Below, piece by piece: positions 11,601 through 21,430 of a stretch of 64,000 nucleotides of DNA. Origin of the DNA: Coemansia sp. RSA 487 (taxonomy: Eukaryota > Kickxellomycota > Kickxellomycetes > Kickxellales > Kickxellaceae); the NCBI GenBank assembly GCA_027577595.1, contig JANBRJ010000034.1, positions 62,001 to 126,000 on the forward strand. The letters are read 5' to 3'. Under the pieces are notes generated by a model. That model was not told the DNA's origin. It worked only from the letters and a program-made list of their open reading frames with translations, and ran no database searches. The position numbers were made by a program, and so were the translations under genes. How positions within the stretch are numbered: the stretch's first letter is position 1; every line of letters starts with the position of its first letter.

Positions 11601-11912
11601 AGATCGATGGCCATCAAGCGCAGCAACAGCTTCTTTGATGCCGCAGATGCCCATAGCAGCAGGCTGAGCCAGGATGCCTCTGAATCGGCCGGAGATGGCG
11701 ACAAAGACAGCGTCAGCCCAGCAGCTAGTACAAAACGCCAGCAGATACACGACATCGAAAGCATGTCAGCGGAGCCCACTAACAAAAAACAAGCCAAGAA
11801 TGGTACCATGAGCAGCTCAAAGGATCGCGCACAAAAAAGCCTTTTGTGGTTTGCCTCGAAAAACAGCGGTGATGGTAAAAAAGACGATGACGACAGCAGC
11901 AGTGCTGAATAG
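8697..11912 (+). CDS. CTF4: Ctf4/AND-1/Mcl1 replisome adaptor (WD40 plus SepB domain)
   Basis: 1071-aa homologue of Ctf4/WDHD1, the trimeric hub linking CMG helicase to DNA polymerase alpha and other replisome clients. The N-terminus (about 1-330) has WD40 repeats, e.g. LDGHRGAVNSVCYSPDSIYLASASCDGTVRVWD-type units with YIASVGLDNHVVVWD. A strongly acidic linker follows (about 360-425), then the central SepB beta-propeller (from PPKWFAVGD) and a helical bundle containing DKTQRAVDLALMI. The C-terminal ~200 residues are disordered, with KPFNPFAVTSPERS and, near the end, QKSLLWFAS, which resembles a weak PIP box. ATG 8697 is the first in frame and directly precedes the conserved HAEGYTAIAF. Length is between yeast Ctf4 and human AND-1; no HMG box is seen. 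Confidence 0.93.
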   Translation: MSKKVTDPRFAHAEGYTAIAFGKNGQFVCTGGSDCLVRVFRASKSERDQEAVTLEQHSDNVLSLAVSRGKVISGDEEGMVFSFDLGTSSMADADGLSIQPSGTVLRSPLPARDTSIGNGDKQVAIATDDESVRIVSLIDMALLHTLDGHRGAVNSVCYSPDSIYLASASCDGTVRVWDMRDGDPSCVHVMHKIAYVCEPGNSMEQFKVRWSSDGRFLAVPCPDHSVKLIERNSWEVSASLAGTHSKMVTHLSWSSNSRYIASVGLDNHVVVWDVAARKSILTHACANSLCQVEWNPCENMLAFTDNTGAMYIWDDVVPVDQGHAAPFERKAAEHGTLVRDKKRSGSDAGANGLMSDLFDDTAAVDTMEIDGMDEDGSIRRGDNGDDDDDAIGDDGEGIADALDDFVIDDDGAGYVERQPPKWFAVGDQQTQSFQSGSTPWINDRRYLAFNMVGSVVSIAQDESHNTIEIEFYDKSVHRDIHFSDSFKFSMAALSETGCLFATTSTEFANDQSLRSAISEDEVSVVSYKGFSSWSSNSDWMFKLPPKEHPRCIAASSRGAAVITSQGFMRFFTCGGAQKHVLSVPNRAVTCTAHNDILLVILEAPGSIKSTHGSKRLEYEYVLLSMDDQSQLASGPCPVTPSSEIVWTGFSEEGHPAVCDSKGMLRVLHSYWKAGSASWVPILDSRKLAQDRGKRETFWPVGISAKQFIVVTCHNKARFPPFPKPILDELEVEIPLLHTDTQVGQQEAKYLSERLFHEQLCGEAERIGNEYPGGSAGQARDELEQDKLLLRLIQIACKADKTQRAVDLALMISLEKSFDAAIKIAVFQKQSSLAERLMRLKESRFASEIEYDDELDIGGNDSEAGTANGFIKRRSHRPAATYGRKQTGDERSSSIEGGYDSGKDISDTEDIASGDDSGLPPPLPVHKPPIAKIGSTPSSAGGSEQPSVAAVRPPTTSKPFNPFAVTSPERSMAIKRSNSFFDAADAHSSRLSQDASESAGDGDKDSVSPAASTKRQQIHDIESMSAEPTNKKQAKNGTMSSSKDRAQKSLLWFASKNSGDGKKDDDDSSSAE

Positions 11913-12300
11913 CTAACCAATTTTTGTTTGGTCGCGTGAAAATCGATTGTTCGTTTCATTGCTGCAAGCCAATAGAGTGGGCAAAGCAAATGTATGTTTT
12001 CTACATCTCAAAATGTATTGGAGCAAGAGAAAAACGACTATATTTTACAGATAATAAAGTGTGGTTTGCATGAAATATAATGCACACGCCTCGTGATATG
12101 GCAAGAAAGAACATTTGTTGGTCGAGAATCCGCATCCCGCTTCTTGTGACAGATGTATAAAATAAGGACAACTCCGTTCTGTTGGTTTGCTTGTTTTTGC
12201 GAAAAAAGTCACTCTTTTCTCTGACATTCTTTTGTAACACAGTATTTGACCTCACAAACCCAGATTACCTTCTTTATATTTCTAAATATTATCAATAACA
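11913..12300. other. spacer, CTF4 3' end and promoter of the small orphan
   Basis: AT-rich non-coding DNA with a canonical TATA element (see 12156). No other feature recognised. Confidence 0.45.
12156..12163 (+). promoter_or_regulatory. TATA-box element
   Basis: TATAAAAT about 140 bp upstream of the ATG at 12301, on the same strand. Spacing to a transcription start is plausible; assigned by motif only. Confidence 0.4.
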
Positions 12301-12672
12301 ATGGCACTTGCAGCAGGTGCAGCAGTCGTCCTTCCAACGGTTGGTGCCTTGAGCACAATCGCCTACTACGCCAAGCATCCACAGGATGATAACGGCATCC
12401 AAAAGCAGCTACGCAGGAACTCTATTGCAGGCGACGACAGCCGTAGAGAGTTTATTGTCGACGATGATCCCAGCGAGTTTTCGTCGTTCTCTTCGGCACC
12501 AAGCATCTTTGATGCCCACATGGTTCGTCGCAAGTCACAATCATCTTCGATGTCGTCGTTGCCGACCCAGCCCGACCACAAGCTGCTTGAGGAGCCCCAG
12601 CTTCAGGTCTGGAGAGACCGCTACAAGTGGGGCAGAAAGTACGGTATGAACTTTGCACACAACGACAACTAA
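12301..12672 (+). CDS. small protein of unknown function with N-terminal hydrophobic segment
   Basis: 123 aa; family not recognised. Residues 2-25 form an Ala/Val/Leu-rich hydrophobic stretch (ALAAGAAVVLPTVGALSTIA), which may be a membrane anchor, followed by a Ser/Asp-rich middle with basic phosphorylation-like sites (RRNSIAGD, RRKSQSSSMSS) and a charged, aromatic end (VWRDRYKWGRKYGMNFAHN). A TATA box sits upstream, the ATG context is AACAATGGC and codon use resembles that of its neighbours, so I think it is a real gene. The tail motif might allow orthologue detection in related fungi. Confidence 0.65.
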   Translation: MALAAGAAVVLPTVGALSTIAYYAKHPQDDNGIQKQLRRNSIAGDDSRREFIVDDDPSEFSSFSSAPSIFDAHMVRRKSQSSSMSSLPTQPDHKLLEEPQLQVWRDRYKWGRKYGMNFAHNDN

Positions 12673-12778
12673 ACCAACACAAAAAATGACATTTCCATTT
12701 AATTTGTATTTTCTTCTGTGAGAAAACAGCTATTTTTTCTCTAGCATTTTCAAATAAAAAGTATTTGACATTTAAAAG

Positions 12779-13240
12779 CTATCTCTTGTGAAATTTTACC
12801 GGGTGGAAATTGATAACACGGGATGTGGTTCCTACAAGCTCAGCACTCATACTTTCAGAGTTGGCCGCGCCTATGTCAAACAGCATGTTTGTGCCAAGTA
12901 GCTCGTCAGGGACACCCCGGTATATTGTTCCTTCGATCTCTAGCATTGGGCGCTCGGTGTCGACGTCAATGATCGCATATTTCGGAATATGCGTTTTATG
13001 ATCTATAGAGCTGTCGGCCGGTTCCCCTTGATCTGGAATAACATTCCTGTTGTTTTGCTTCCAACGATTGTGGATCTTGCTGATCTCATCTTCTGGCAGC
13101 GTAGCAACTATGAAGTATTCCTCTTCGACGTATTCACAGCCATCTTTGTCAACATCTTCTTGCTCTGACACTCCCAGTTTGTCGGGCATAATGTCCATGT
13201 CGCCTTCGTCGGTACTCATAGCTGCACCTCTTTCTGTCAT
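12779..13240 (-). CDS. TFIIIC subunit with triple-barrel domain (GTF3C6/Sfc7-like)
   Basis: 153-aa protein resembling the small TFIIIC subunit (human GTF3C6, S. pombe Sfc7, N-terminal part relative to yeast Tfc7/tau55), which binds internal promoters of tRNA genes with TFIIIC. The family pattern is visible: an acidic N-terminus, EEYFIVATLPEDEI, then YAIIDVDTERPMLEIEGTIY, RGVPDELLGTNMLFDI. Human GTF3C6 has the parallel IDTERPILQV and EYEDTLGT. Start is at 13240; an alternative Met lies at 13219. It heads a run of - strand genes. The family assignment rests on these short blocks. Confidence 0.75.
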   Translation of the reverse strand: MTERGAAMSTDEGDMDIMPDKLGVSEQEDVDKDGCEYVEEEYFIVATLPEDEISKIHNRWKQNNRNVIPDQGEPADSSIDHKTHIPKYAIIDVDTERPMLEIEGTIYRGVPDELLGTNMLFDIGAANSESMSAELVGTTSRVINFHPVKFHKR

Positions 13241-13497
13241 TATCGTCTAATCCTTGACACGATCCAAAGTTCTTGTCCCAAACAGCTAGAACCAAATATG
13301 CGAATATTAATAATTGTGACAAACGGTTAAGGAATATTTCCTTCACTAAAAATACGAAAATAATTGATTGGAAATACAAAAAGAAATGAAAATGAAAACG
13401 AAAAAAAAAACCTCCGCCGGAAATGCAGTATCAGATATGCAATGGAACCCATTGAAAAAGTAATGGGTGCCCAAGAAAAAACGGCTTTGTGTGCTGC

Positions 13498-15561
13498 TTA
13501 GACAGGAACTGCCGCCAGAACCTGGGTGCCCATCAGGGAAAGAAGCTCGCGCACAACTGCCACAGCGTCGCTCCCGACATTCGCACAGTTGTCGATGTCA
13601 AGTATCCGAAGTTTCCACGCCTGCTTTGCATGCGGATCAGATCGAACAAGGCGGTACCTCTTTATACACGCTGCAGCAAAGTCGCGAACAGCCACGCCGC
13701 TGATGTCGGTCGTATCGAGCACAAGGACCTCGGGTCCTGGAGTGCACGGTGCGCTTACCATCTGGGTAAACAGACACATCACCCTGTTGTCAACAGCAGT
13801 TCCGCTCAGATTCACATACACAAGGTTGGTGCAACAAGAGATGAGAGCATAGAGTCCTTGTGGACCGATTCCGACACACCCGCTCAAATCTAGGGACGCA
13901 AGAGGAAGAATGCCCTGGTGGCTAAATGCAAAATCGACAAGCAGCTGGGTATCAATATTTGTCGCTTTCGTAAGGTGGAGCCTTTGTAGCGTTGGAAGAC
14001 AGCTCCATAGCGCTTCAACAAGTTGGCCTCTATCCATCCCAGGCGACTCCACAGCCGACAGCCTGCGGAGACCCTCGGCAAATATTCTGCATTGAAAGAC
14101 AAGATTGCACAGCACAGTGCTGCCGAAGCGCAGAGAAGACACAGGAATATCCCAGATGCCGTCCACATTAAGCTCTTCCAGCTGCGGGAAAGGCGCGCCG
14201 CTCGATTGTGTTCTGCTTGCCTGGTTGCGCCGCAGGTAATCCACCAGCGGTGCAATGGACGAAAACATTGAAAACACGCGCTGGTCATAGATGGCAATAT
14301 GGAGAGACCTAAGCTTTGCAAAGTGGCAGTATCTGGTGCTGTAGACCAAGAGATCGGGAATTCCGGGATGGTCGTTCATGTACAGGTGCTCGATGTTTGT
14401 CGAGTCATGCGCATCCAGGAGAACAGAGCTCCACGCCTTGAACATGTGCTTCACACGCACGCTATGACATCCAGAGATGTCCAGCACGCGGATCCCTGGA
14501 GCACACCGGACTATTGTGCTGATTGCGCTGTTATCAATGTTAGCGCAGTAAGGAAGCCTCAGTTCTGCAAGATGCTTCGGCACACACCACCCATTCAACA
14601 TCTGGCTCAGCATGTCTGGTCCTATCTCTGCGACTCTGTAAATGTCTATCTGCCTTAGGCAAGGTCGCTTCTGCGCAAGAAGGAAGTCTAGAGTCCTGTT
14701 GCTGACTAGCGAATTTTCGGGAACTGTGGCACTTACAAGGCTCCCTCGGGCCCTTTGAAAAACAAACCGGATGATCTTGTCAGGAATCCGCCCACTGCTG
14801 CTCTGTTTGATCCACTTTTGCAGCTTTTTGTACGCCGGAAGCTGTTGAGCAAGCCTTGTGGCAGCAGTGGCAAGTGTGAATGATGGGCGGCTCCAGAGAA
14901 CTGGCGTGTTGTCAACGAGTGCAAGCCAGCGCCTTGATACTGCGCGGCAGACAACTAGTGTACGTATATCGAGGCTGCGTAGGATCAGAATTACCAGGTC
15001 GCTGGGTAGATACACAGCAGGATCTGTTGTTTTTGCTTGAAGATCCACCACGGCTGATGGATCCAGCTGCCTTGCAACAGACACGCGCAGCGTCTCCATA
15101 TGCGCGTACCCGGGAGCACCCTTGTCAACCGTGGCAAGTCCTCTTTCAAGGACAGCCAGCGCATCTCTGCGCTTCCCTGTTGCAGCTAGGATTCCGGCCA
15201 TTTGTGTGTATCCGGCCGCCGAGTTGCTGTCGATGGCAATCGCTTCTTTCGCATCGTCCATCGCACGCGTAAATTCCCGCAACTTGTACAGCACATGCGC
15301 TCTGGCCTCGTATATTTTTGCTTCCTTATCAACACTCTCGTCGTTGATTGATATGGCGATTGCTCGGTTGTAGCAGTCCAACGCTGCGCGATACTGCCGC
15401 TCCCGGGCATTTTCTTGGCCAAGGACATAGTACCTTTTTATTGTATCCATAGAGGTTGGACCATGCGTGTCGTTGTTCCATGTACGCCGCACAGAGACAC
15501 GCTCTGCCGAATTACGCGACGTAGGTGCGAATTTGCGCTTCTTGCCGGCAGCGACAAACAT
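13498..15561 (-). CDS. DIA2: Dia2/Pof3-like F-box protein with TPR and LRR
   Basis: 687-aa SCF substrate receptor. TPR motifs occupy about 40-165 (ARERQYRAALDCYNRAIAI, LYKLREFTRAMDDAKEAIAI), an F-box lies at about 183-226 (YLPSDLVILILRSLDIRTLV ... VSRRWLALVDNTPVLWSRPSF) and leucine-rich repeats fill the rest (ISTIVRCAPGIRVLDISGC; LASLDLSGCVGIG). This TPR/F-box/LRR order is that of S. cerevisiae Dia2 and S. pombe Pof3, which ubiquitylate Mcm7 to unload CMG at termination; Dia2 is known to bind Ctf4 and Mrc1 through its TPR. The Ctf4 gene is 1.6 kb away, which fits this assignment. An alternative start at Met38 (MDTIKRYY) would drop a basic tail that may be a nuclear signal. Confidence 0.82.
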   Translation of the reverse strand: MFVAAGKKRKFAPTSRNSAERVSVRRTWNNDTHGPTSMDTIKRYYVLGQENARERQYRAALDCYNRAIAISINDESVDKEAKIYEARAHVLYKLREFTRAMDDAKEAIAIDSNSAAGYTQMAGILAATGKRRDALAVLERGLATVDKGAPGYAHMETLRVSVARQLDPSAVVDLQAKTTDPAVYLPSDLVILILRSLDIRTLVVCRAVSRRWLALVDNTPVLWSRPSFTLATAATRLAQQLPAYKKLQKWIKQSSSGRIPDKIIRFVFQRARGSLVSATVPENSLVSNRTLDFLLAQKRPCLRQIDIYRVAEIGPDMLSQMLNGWCVPKHLAELRLPYCANIDNSAISTIVRCAPGIRVLDISGCHSVRVKHMFKAWSSVLLDAHDSTNIEHLYMNDHPGIPDLLVYSTRYCHFAKLRSLHIAIYDQRVFSMFSSIAPLVDYLRRNQASRTQSSGAPFPQLEELNVDGIWDIPVSSLRFGSTVLCNLVFQCRIFAEGLRRLSAVESPGMDRGQLVEALWSCLPTLQRLHLTKATNIDTQLLVDFAFSHQGILPLASLDLSGCVGIGPQGLYALISCCTNLVYVNLSGTAVDNRVMCLFTQMVSAPCTPGPEVLVLDTTDISGVAVRDFAAACIKRYRLVRSDPHAKQAWKLRILDIDNCANVGSDAVAVVRELLSLMGTQVLAAVPV

Positions 15562-16320
15562 TGCGTTACCAGTAGTGTAGAGTACAAACGCAGCTATGAC
15601 TTTCTAAAAATAAAATAAACTTTGAAGCCAAAAAGTGCGGATAGTCCTACACCATTTGGAGAAAGGGAGGTTTGTGAGAGACAAGCATTGACAAAGTAGG
15701 GCTTCAGCAATGTATGAAAGTCGAGTGTTTTCTGTTGATTGCAAGAGAAAGCATCGTTTACAGCTGCTAATACAAAATGTGGGAAAATCAGAAGGGAAAA
15801 GAAGCCATGATGAGCGTTAGTAAAAATAAGCACGTCAGAAAAACACAACAGCAGCAACAACAGCAAGCATTATTTAGTCGCAACCGCAACAAACCCAACA
15901 AACAACAACATAATACTTACAACGTAGGGGCTGGGTTTCTTAGATAGGCAAGACACATATACAGCCAGGAATAACGTTCCCTGTCGTACGTATCGATGAA
16001 ACAATAGCTAAGCCGGAATTCGGGCCTATTCATATGGATACCAGATACGCTGGCGCTTGGTAGTCGATTTAGAAGGCTGCTTTCACCATTTTATTGCATG
16101 GAGTTTTATACTCTTCTTCTCCTCTGATCAGAATTTCGTTAACCAAATACACAATACAGGAGGTTGTTGTATTAATACAAACCTTAACAAAGGGCTGCAA
16201 AAGCTGAAAAAGAGACAGGTTTTGTTTATTTTTGGATCATTGTTGGTGGTTCCCCGTTACGCTGTATGCTTGCTTGGACCAATCAATATATAAAGACCGT
16301 TTCTCAGCTCCAATACCTGT
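15562..16320. other. DIA2 promoter and RecQ 3' region
   Basis: About 760 bp without a recognisable gene. There are CAA/CAG-rich stretches near 15845-15915 and a TATATAA near 16287 on the + strand that serves no obvious gene. Nothing else seen. Confidence 0.4.
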
Positions 16321-19300
16321 TTATCTTGCGCCTCGGAAGGACATGGGCTTTATTGAGGCACCGGTGTCTCTGCTGCCGCCACCGGCAGTACCAAAGTGCC
16401 TAGATGTAGTTCTCGTGGCTACAGGTTTCCGGGGAGCTGCCGTTGCTTCAGTATTCCATGACGCAGACATCGATCTGCCAGCTGAGTTTGCAGCCGCTGC
16501 AGTCCTGGGCTTGCTCCTGGCGTGCTTTGCAGGCGCCTTTGACGTTTTGACGCGCAACATTATGCGCAGCTGACCCTGCAGCACACGGTCTGCGTTGGGC
16601 CCAAGTCTTACGTAGGAGCTCACATAGCCTAGGGCGTTGCTATCGCAGTACTCGTCGAGCACCTGCCGCAGGACCAGGTGGTGGCAGACCCGCTCTGCGT
16701 CTGTTTTCAGCATGTCCTTGCCCAAGCCGTATGCCGGAAGCTTATCATCGCTCCGTCCCAAAGTCAGCTTGCTCTTTGATCCCTTGAACATATCCGCCAG
16801 CTGTAACAACGTGGTTTTCAAGCCCTTCCTTTGCAAGACCTTTACCGACTCTATTAACAAGCCTGCTTCTCTGGTCAAGTCTGTCTCTGGCGCCAGTTCG
16901 CTGTTTTGCAGTCTACGGCAGTTGTCGCAGGTCTTGCGGCAGCCCGCTGCATCAAACTGCTCGCCAAAGTATGACAGCACAAGTTGTCGCCGGCAGTCGG
17001 CTTCGTTCTCACAGAACTGGACCACCTGGCGCACTTGCTGCCGCTGCCGCTCCTTGAGTTCCCAGTCGCCATCTCCGCGATCGATCATAAAGTCAAGCGA
17101 CGCCTTGTCACGATAGTTGTAGAAAAGCACGCATAGCGCGGGCTTTCCGTCTCGGCCGGCACGGCCAGTCTCCTGGTAGTATCCCTCCAGCGACGTTGGA
17201 AGCGAGTGGTGGATCACAAACCGCACATCGGGTTTGTCGATTCCCATGCCAAATGCTATCGTGGCGACGATGACCTGGAGCTCGTTGCGCTGCCACGCCT
17301 GCTGGACGCGCATGCGGTCCTCCTTTGCCAGTCCAGCGTGGTAGTGCTCGGCAAGGATCCCGAACTGCCTGCACAGGCTTTGGGCCATCATTTCGCAGCT
17401 TTTCTTGCTTGTGCAGTATATGATGCCCGACTCTCCGGGGTGCCGCGACGAGATCAGCGCGTGGATATCGGTCAGGATGTTGTTTGACTTTGGGCGGATT
17501 TCGTACAGAAGATTGGCGCGGTTGAACGACGAAGTGATTGTTACACATCCGCGGATGTGCAGGTGGTTGATTATGTCCATACGAACCTTTGCATTCGCCG
17601 TTGCTGTCAGGGCCATGAAGGGAATGTTTGGGTACTTTTGGTGGAACACGCCGATCTGCGTGTAGTCTGGCCGAAAGTCATGCCCCCACTGCGATAGACA
17701 GTGCGCCTCGTCGACAACAAAGCGTGCTAGCTTCCCACGACTGTGCAGCTGGTCGATGGCCTCGCGTGCCTGGTGGCTCTTGTTGAGCATTTCAGGCGTA
17801 ACGTACAAAAGCCGTAAGCGAGGATCGGGCGCACTCAGCTCACGGAACACATGAGATCGGCGCTCGGCGGACAAGGTGCCGGTCAGCGACAGTGCAGGAA
17901 TGCCCCAGCCGACCAGGTGCTCGACTTGGTCCTGCATCAGTGACAACAGAGGCGAAACAACAATAGTGACGCCGTGAGTAGAGCCCTTTTGCACAATCGC
18001 AGGCAGCTGAAAACACAAGCTCTTGCCGCCGCCGGTGGGCATGAGCACAAACACGTCCTTGCCCTTGAGCGTGGCATTGATTGCTTCGAGCTGTCGCGAA
18101 CGGAATGCAGTCATATTGAAAACCTGGCGCAATGCCTTGTACACCTCTTTGGTCCACTGGTACGTTGCCTGCGGCTCGTTAGGCTCTGGGTCTGACGGCT
18201 TTACAATTTCAGTGCTTGAATACGAGCCGTATTCCGTAGTTGTTCTAGCATTTGAGGATCCCTGCGCCAAACTGTTGCTCATATCGTCAATAACAATAGC
18301 ATGTGCCCTTTGAGAAGAAATTACATGGCTGTATTCAACGGCATTAGCACTGTATGCATTTTGACCAACAGCGGAGCTATCGCCCGCGGGTGCGAGCTGC
18401 GTACTATGTGTGCCCTGGCTCTGTAGCTGCTTGATCTCCTTCATAATGTCGATTCGGTTTTGACGCAGTAAAGATATTTCGTTTTCATTGCCAATTTCAT
18501 CAACAAATTCAAGATCGCAAATGAGGTCACTGATGCGAGCCTTTTCCTTTGCAAGGAATTCTAGTCGCTCGCTTATATTGGAAGGCATGATGCTGCTTGT
18601 AGCTGCAGCTGGCATGCTGTTAGTCTGGGACATCGAGTTAGCAAGAGTCTAATAGGCGTGCAAGTAGAATAAGGTTTAAGAAAAAAAAAGGATTAGATCC
18701 AGGCAGGTAACAAGGAAATGCAAAAGAGAGTGCTTATAGGCGCGGTTATATGGGTGTATGGAGACAGAATCGCATTGAAGATTACGCGATACGCATATAC
18801 GCAAAAAACAAAGGAGTTACAACTTACATTGCACGAACCATTGAGCTGATAGCCAGGTTGTTCACTGTCGGAAACGCGTGGACGCTTTGATACAATTGCG
18901 GAAGGAGGATGGGCTGTGTCTATATGCCGTTTTGGACTGAATTTAGCGGTCATCAGATCACCAAAGTCGTCGAAATCATCAAAGTCGTTGATATCTATTA
19001 TCTGGTTCTCGTCGATGTCAGAGCATAAATCAATAGGCAACGCGGCGCTGACGCTGGAGCTGGGCACAGCCTTTTCTAGGTGCGAACTGCCAGCTGATGG
19101 TTCGAGTTTCGTAGTAGATTGAGTGCTGTTGATGTGCTGAGTTTCGTCGACAAACTCTTGAAGATCATCCATATTAAAGTCGTCCAGATCACAGATTTCA
19201 AACAGATCGCCAATGGTTTCAGCTGCATGCACATCTTTGGTCGCGGTAGGTGCTTCGACACCAGGCGACGCGGGATCATTGGCGATATCCACCAAATTAT

Positions 19301-19841
19301 CAGGTATTTCGAACGTGCGCAGGATTTCCTCGCTGTCGTCGGGGATGTCGACTACTGCATTTTCAGCAGAGCCTTGGGTGTTTATATTAGCGGATGTGCT
19401 TATATTAATATGTCGCGCTTTCTGCGGTCGGGCATCCTGGAAGTCATCGTCGTCATCGTCATCAATTTGCGTGACCAGCACATTCCGAGGGGCTCTGTTG
19501 GTGGTGTTTGGAGCAGGTGTGACTGGAAGACTGGTACGACTGGGCTGGACAGCAACAGCAGAAGCAGGAACAGAAACAGAAGTATGACTTTGGGCAGTGG
19601 CGGCAGTAGTGGCACTGTAGTACTGCACCTGCAAGCCAGCGTTTGTTTGCTGCTGCTGCTCGATGAGGGACGGTGGCGGCGGGTAAAGCACATACTCCAT
19701 CGGCACGCGCAGGTCAATAAGCTCCTTTGATACTGAGCAGAAGGCGGTGGATCTATCGGTTGGAGGCAGCAGTGCCGCGCCCCTTCCGCCTCGCTCCCAG
19801 CTGTCGTGCCACTGACGCATCTTCTGATAGTTGTTTTTCAT
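16321..19841 (-). CDS. BLM/Sgs1/Rqh1-type RecQ helicase, two exons
   Basis: ATP-dependent 3'-5' DNA helicase of the BLM/Sgs1 class, acting in recombination and fork repair. Exon 1 is 18828-19841 and exon 2 is 16321-18648; the 179-nt intron has a GTAAGT donor after GSCN and a TTAG acceptor before TLANSMSQ, phase 0, total 1113 aa. The N-terminus (NNYQKMRQWHDSW) resembles the short BLM-family motif, and IDINDFDDFDDFGDLM matches the acidic patch of BLM. Exon 2 has Walker A MPTGGGKS, DEAH, the GIDKPDVRFVIHHSLP block, the Cys zinc region (CRRQLVLSYFGEQ ... CRKTCDNCRR) and an RQC domain. After RQC comes only a basic tail; no HRDC domain is present. The start at 19841 is the first ATG; an acceptor-like TAG just upstream leaves a further 5' exon possible. 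Confidence 0.88.
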
Positions 19842-21097
19842 ATCCCAGAGCAACTACGCATGAAAAATATCAAAAATATGAATTGAAAATATGAATGGAA
19901 ATATGAATGGAAAACAAATAATTGTGAAGAAAAAGAGCAAAATACAACCACAAGAGCCATCAAGATTGAGCTCGATTGCTGCGCAGCGAAAATCTTGATC
20001 ATTGTGGAGATGGGAATTAGCTTGAAAATCAATGCATTTTTAGGCTAATTCCACTACGCATGAACGTGGTGCTTGCACAAGTTCGAATTCAGCCCTAGGC
20101 ACTGAGGGAAGCCAAGATACAGCTGGACGGGAGAGCCCACCAGCCCTCAGCGCATGTGTATATGTTTCCCAATTATAATAATAGTTTTGAATAATGTTAG
20201 CAGCTATAAAAAGCCATCATTTCTAGTAAGATCACATTTGTTCTTTATGTTTTACAGCTCTGATAGATTGCATTTGCGAGAGATAAACCTAGTCTGCTCA
20301 TTGAACACTTCGCAGCTAATATAAAATCTGGTGTTTGTTTTCTCACTTGAACATGGTATAAAATGTGCGTGCTTTGGCTGAGGGAGAATGGTTGTTTTTC
20401 CTTCATACCATTCATTCTTATCGTGTAAACACAGTGGTTATAATTGGAATGCATCAATTGCATGTAGTTGCCTGTGGTATTGTTGTTATTGTTTATGACA
20501 GTTGCTGAAAAAATTCTTTGATTGTTTTGTATTTTTTGTAGGTTATAGCCTGGGGCATCTGGCAACAAATAGGGACACAATCGTCTATATAGGCTATCTC
20601 TCTTCCAACAGCTTGAACATTTTATTGGTAGTGGACATGGTTAATTGAAAATTCCTATCTGATGTTTGCCTTGGTTGCTGTCTTTTTTATTAGGGATTCG
20701 TTTCCAGTTGAAGAGGCAGTAGATTGAGTCAATCAGCTAGTGCCTATATGACTAGAACGTGCTACTATCGCTTTTATAAGAGGTGTTGTTAGGCACTTGT
20801 GAATTGTGGCATAATATCGGCTGAGAGTGCTGTGTAAGGCCTACTTTCATTGCCCAAGCTAATCGTCGAAAGCCGTCATCTAATCGCCGAGTGAATTAAA
20901 CAAAATTTTGGACTTGTAACACCAATCCTACCCAGGCAGCACCCATAGTGGTTGAGGTCGAATCTCTCAGACAAGCCATGTTGGAACTTCTCTCTTTGGG
21001 GATTTCTCGCTGTCATGTTACCTTTAATCTCATCTTCCTTACGTGCATTCCCAACATCATAGCGACAACAAAATCTGACGACCGACAATACTCTAGC
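19842..21097. other. 1.26-kb intergenic region, no gene recognised
   Basis: Lies between the 5' ends of RecQ (-) and OST5 (+). AT-rich, with TATA-like elements near 20204 and 20352 and short unrelated open frames. No repeat, tRNA or protein similarity is apparent. Probably regulatory and leader sequence. Confidence 0.4.
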
Positions 21098-21343
21098 ATG
21101 TCATTAGCAACAAACGCTGAATTAGATGCGCTCTGGGTAGGAACGCCCTTCAAGCCGATGTTTGACCCGCGAATGCACCCGGCACTTAGCCTGGCATTTG
21201 CCACTGTCGGCCTGGTCTACGCTGGCAAGTTCATCGTCACGCGCAAGGACTTTCAAAAGGAGGTGCTGTTTGCGGCGGTTTCCTCAGGCACGCTGGGGCT
21301 GGCAGCGGTGCTGGGCGCACAGGCACTTGGACTGTACCTTTAA
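21098..21343 (+). CDS. OST5: oligosaccharyltransferase subunit Ost5/TMEM258
   Basis: 81-aa membrane protein of the endoplasmic reticulum, a small subunit of the N-glycosylating oligosaccharyltransferase. Length matches the family (79-86 aa). The pattern fits Ost5/TMEM258: a short luminal start (LDALWVGTPFKPMFDP), a first helix (PALSLAFATVGLVYAGKFIV), a charged loop (TRKDFQKE) and a second helix ending GLAAVLGAQALGLYL, comparable to the family end LLLWVGIYV. ATG 21098 is chosen because upstream in-frame sequence lacks similarity. It is convergent with SNAPC4, stops 87 bp apart. Confidence 0.8.
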   Translation: MSLATNAELDALWVGTPFKPMFDPRMHPALSLAFATVGLVYAGKFIVTRKDFQKEVLFAAVSSGTLGLAAVLGAQALGLYL

Positions 21344-21430
21344 GGAACTAATTACAAGCAGATGTTCATAGAAATTCGAATTTTAAATAAACGGAATGAG
21401 AAAAAAAAGCAACATAGTACCCATTAGACC

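Noticed and set aside
19838-20032. Possible extra 5' exon of the RecQ gene (MIKIFAAQQSSSILMAL)
   Set aside because: The only donor there is GTTGTA, unlike the GTAAGN pattern of other introns; the ATG at 19841 already leads into the BLM-like N-terminal motif.
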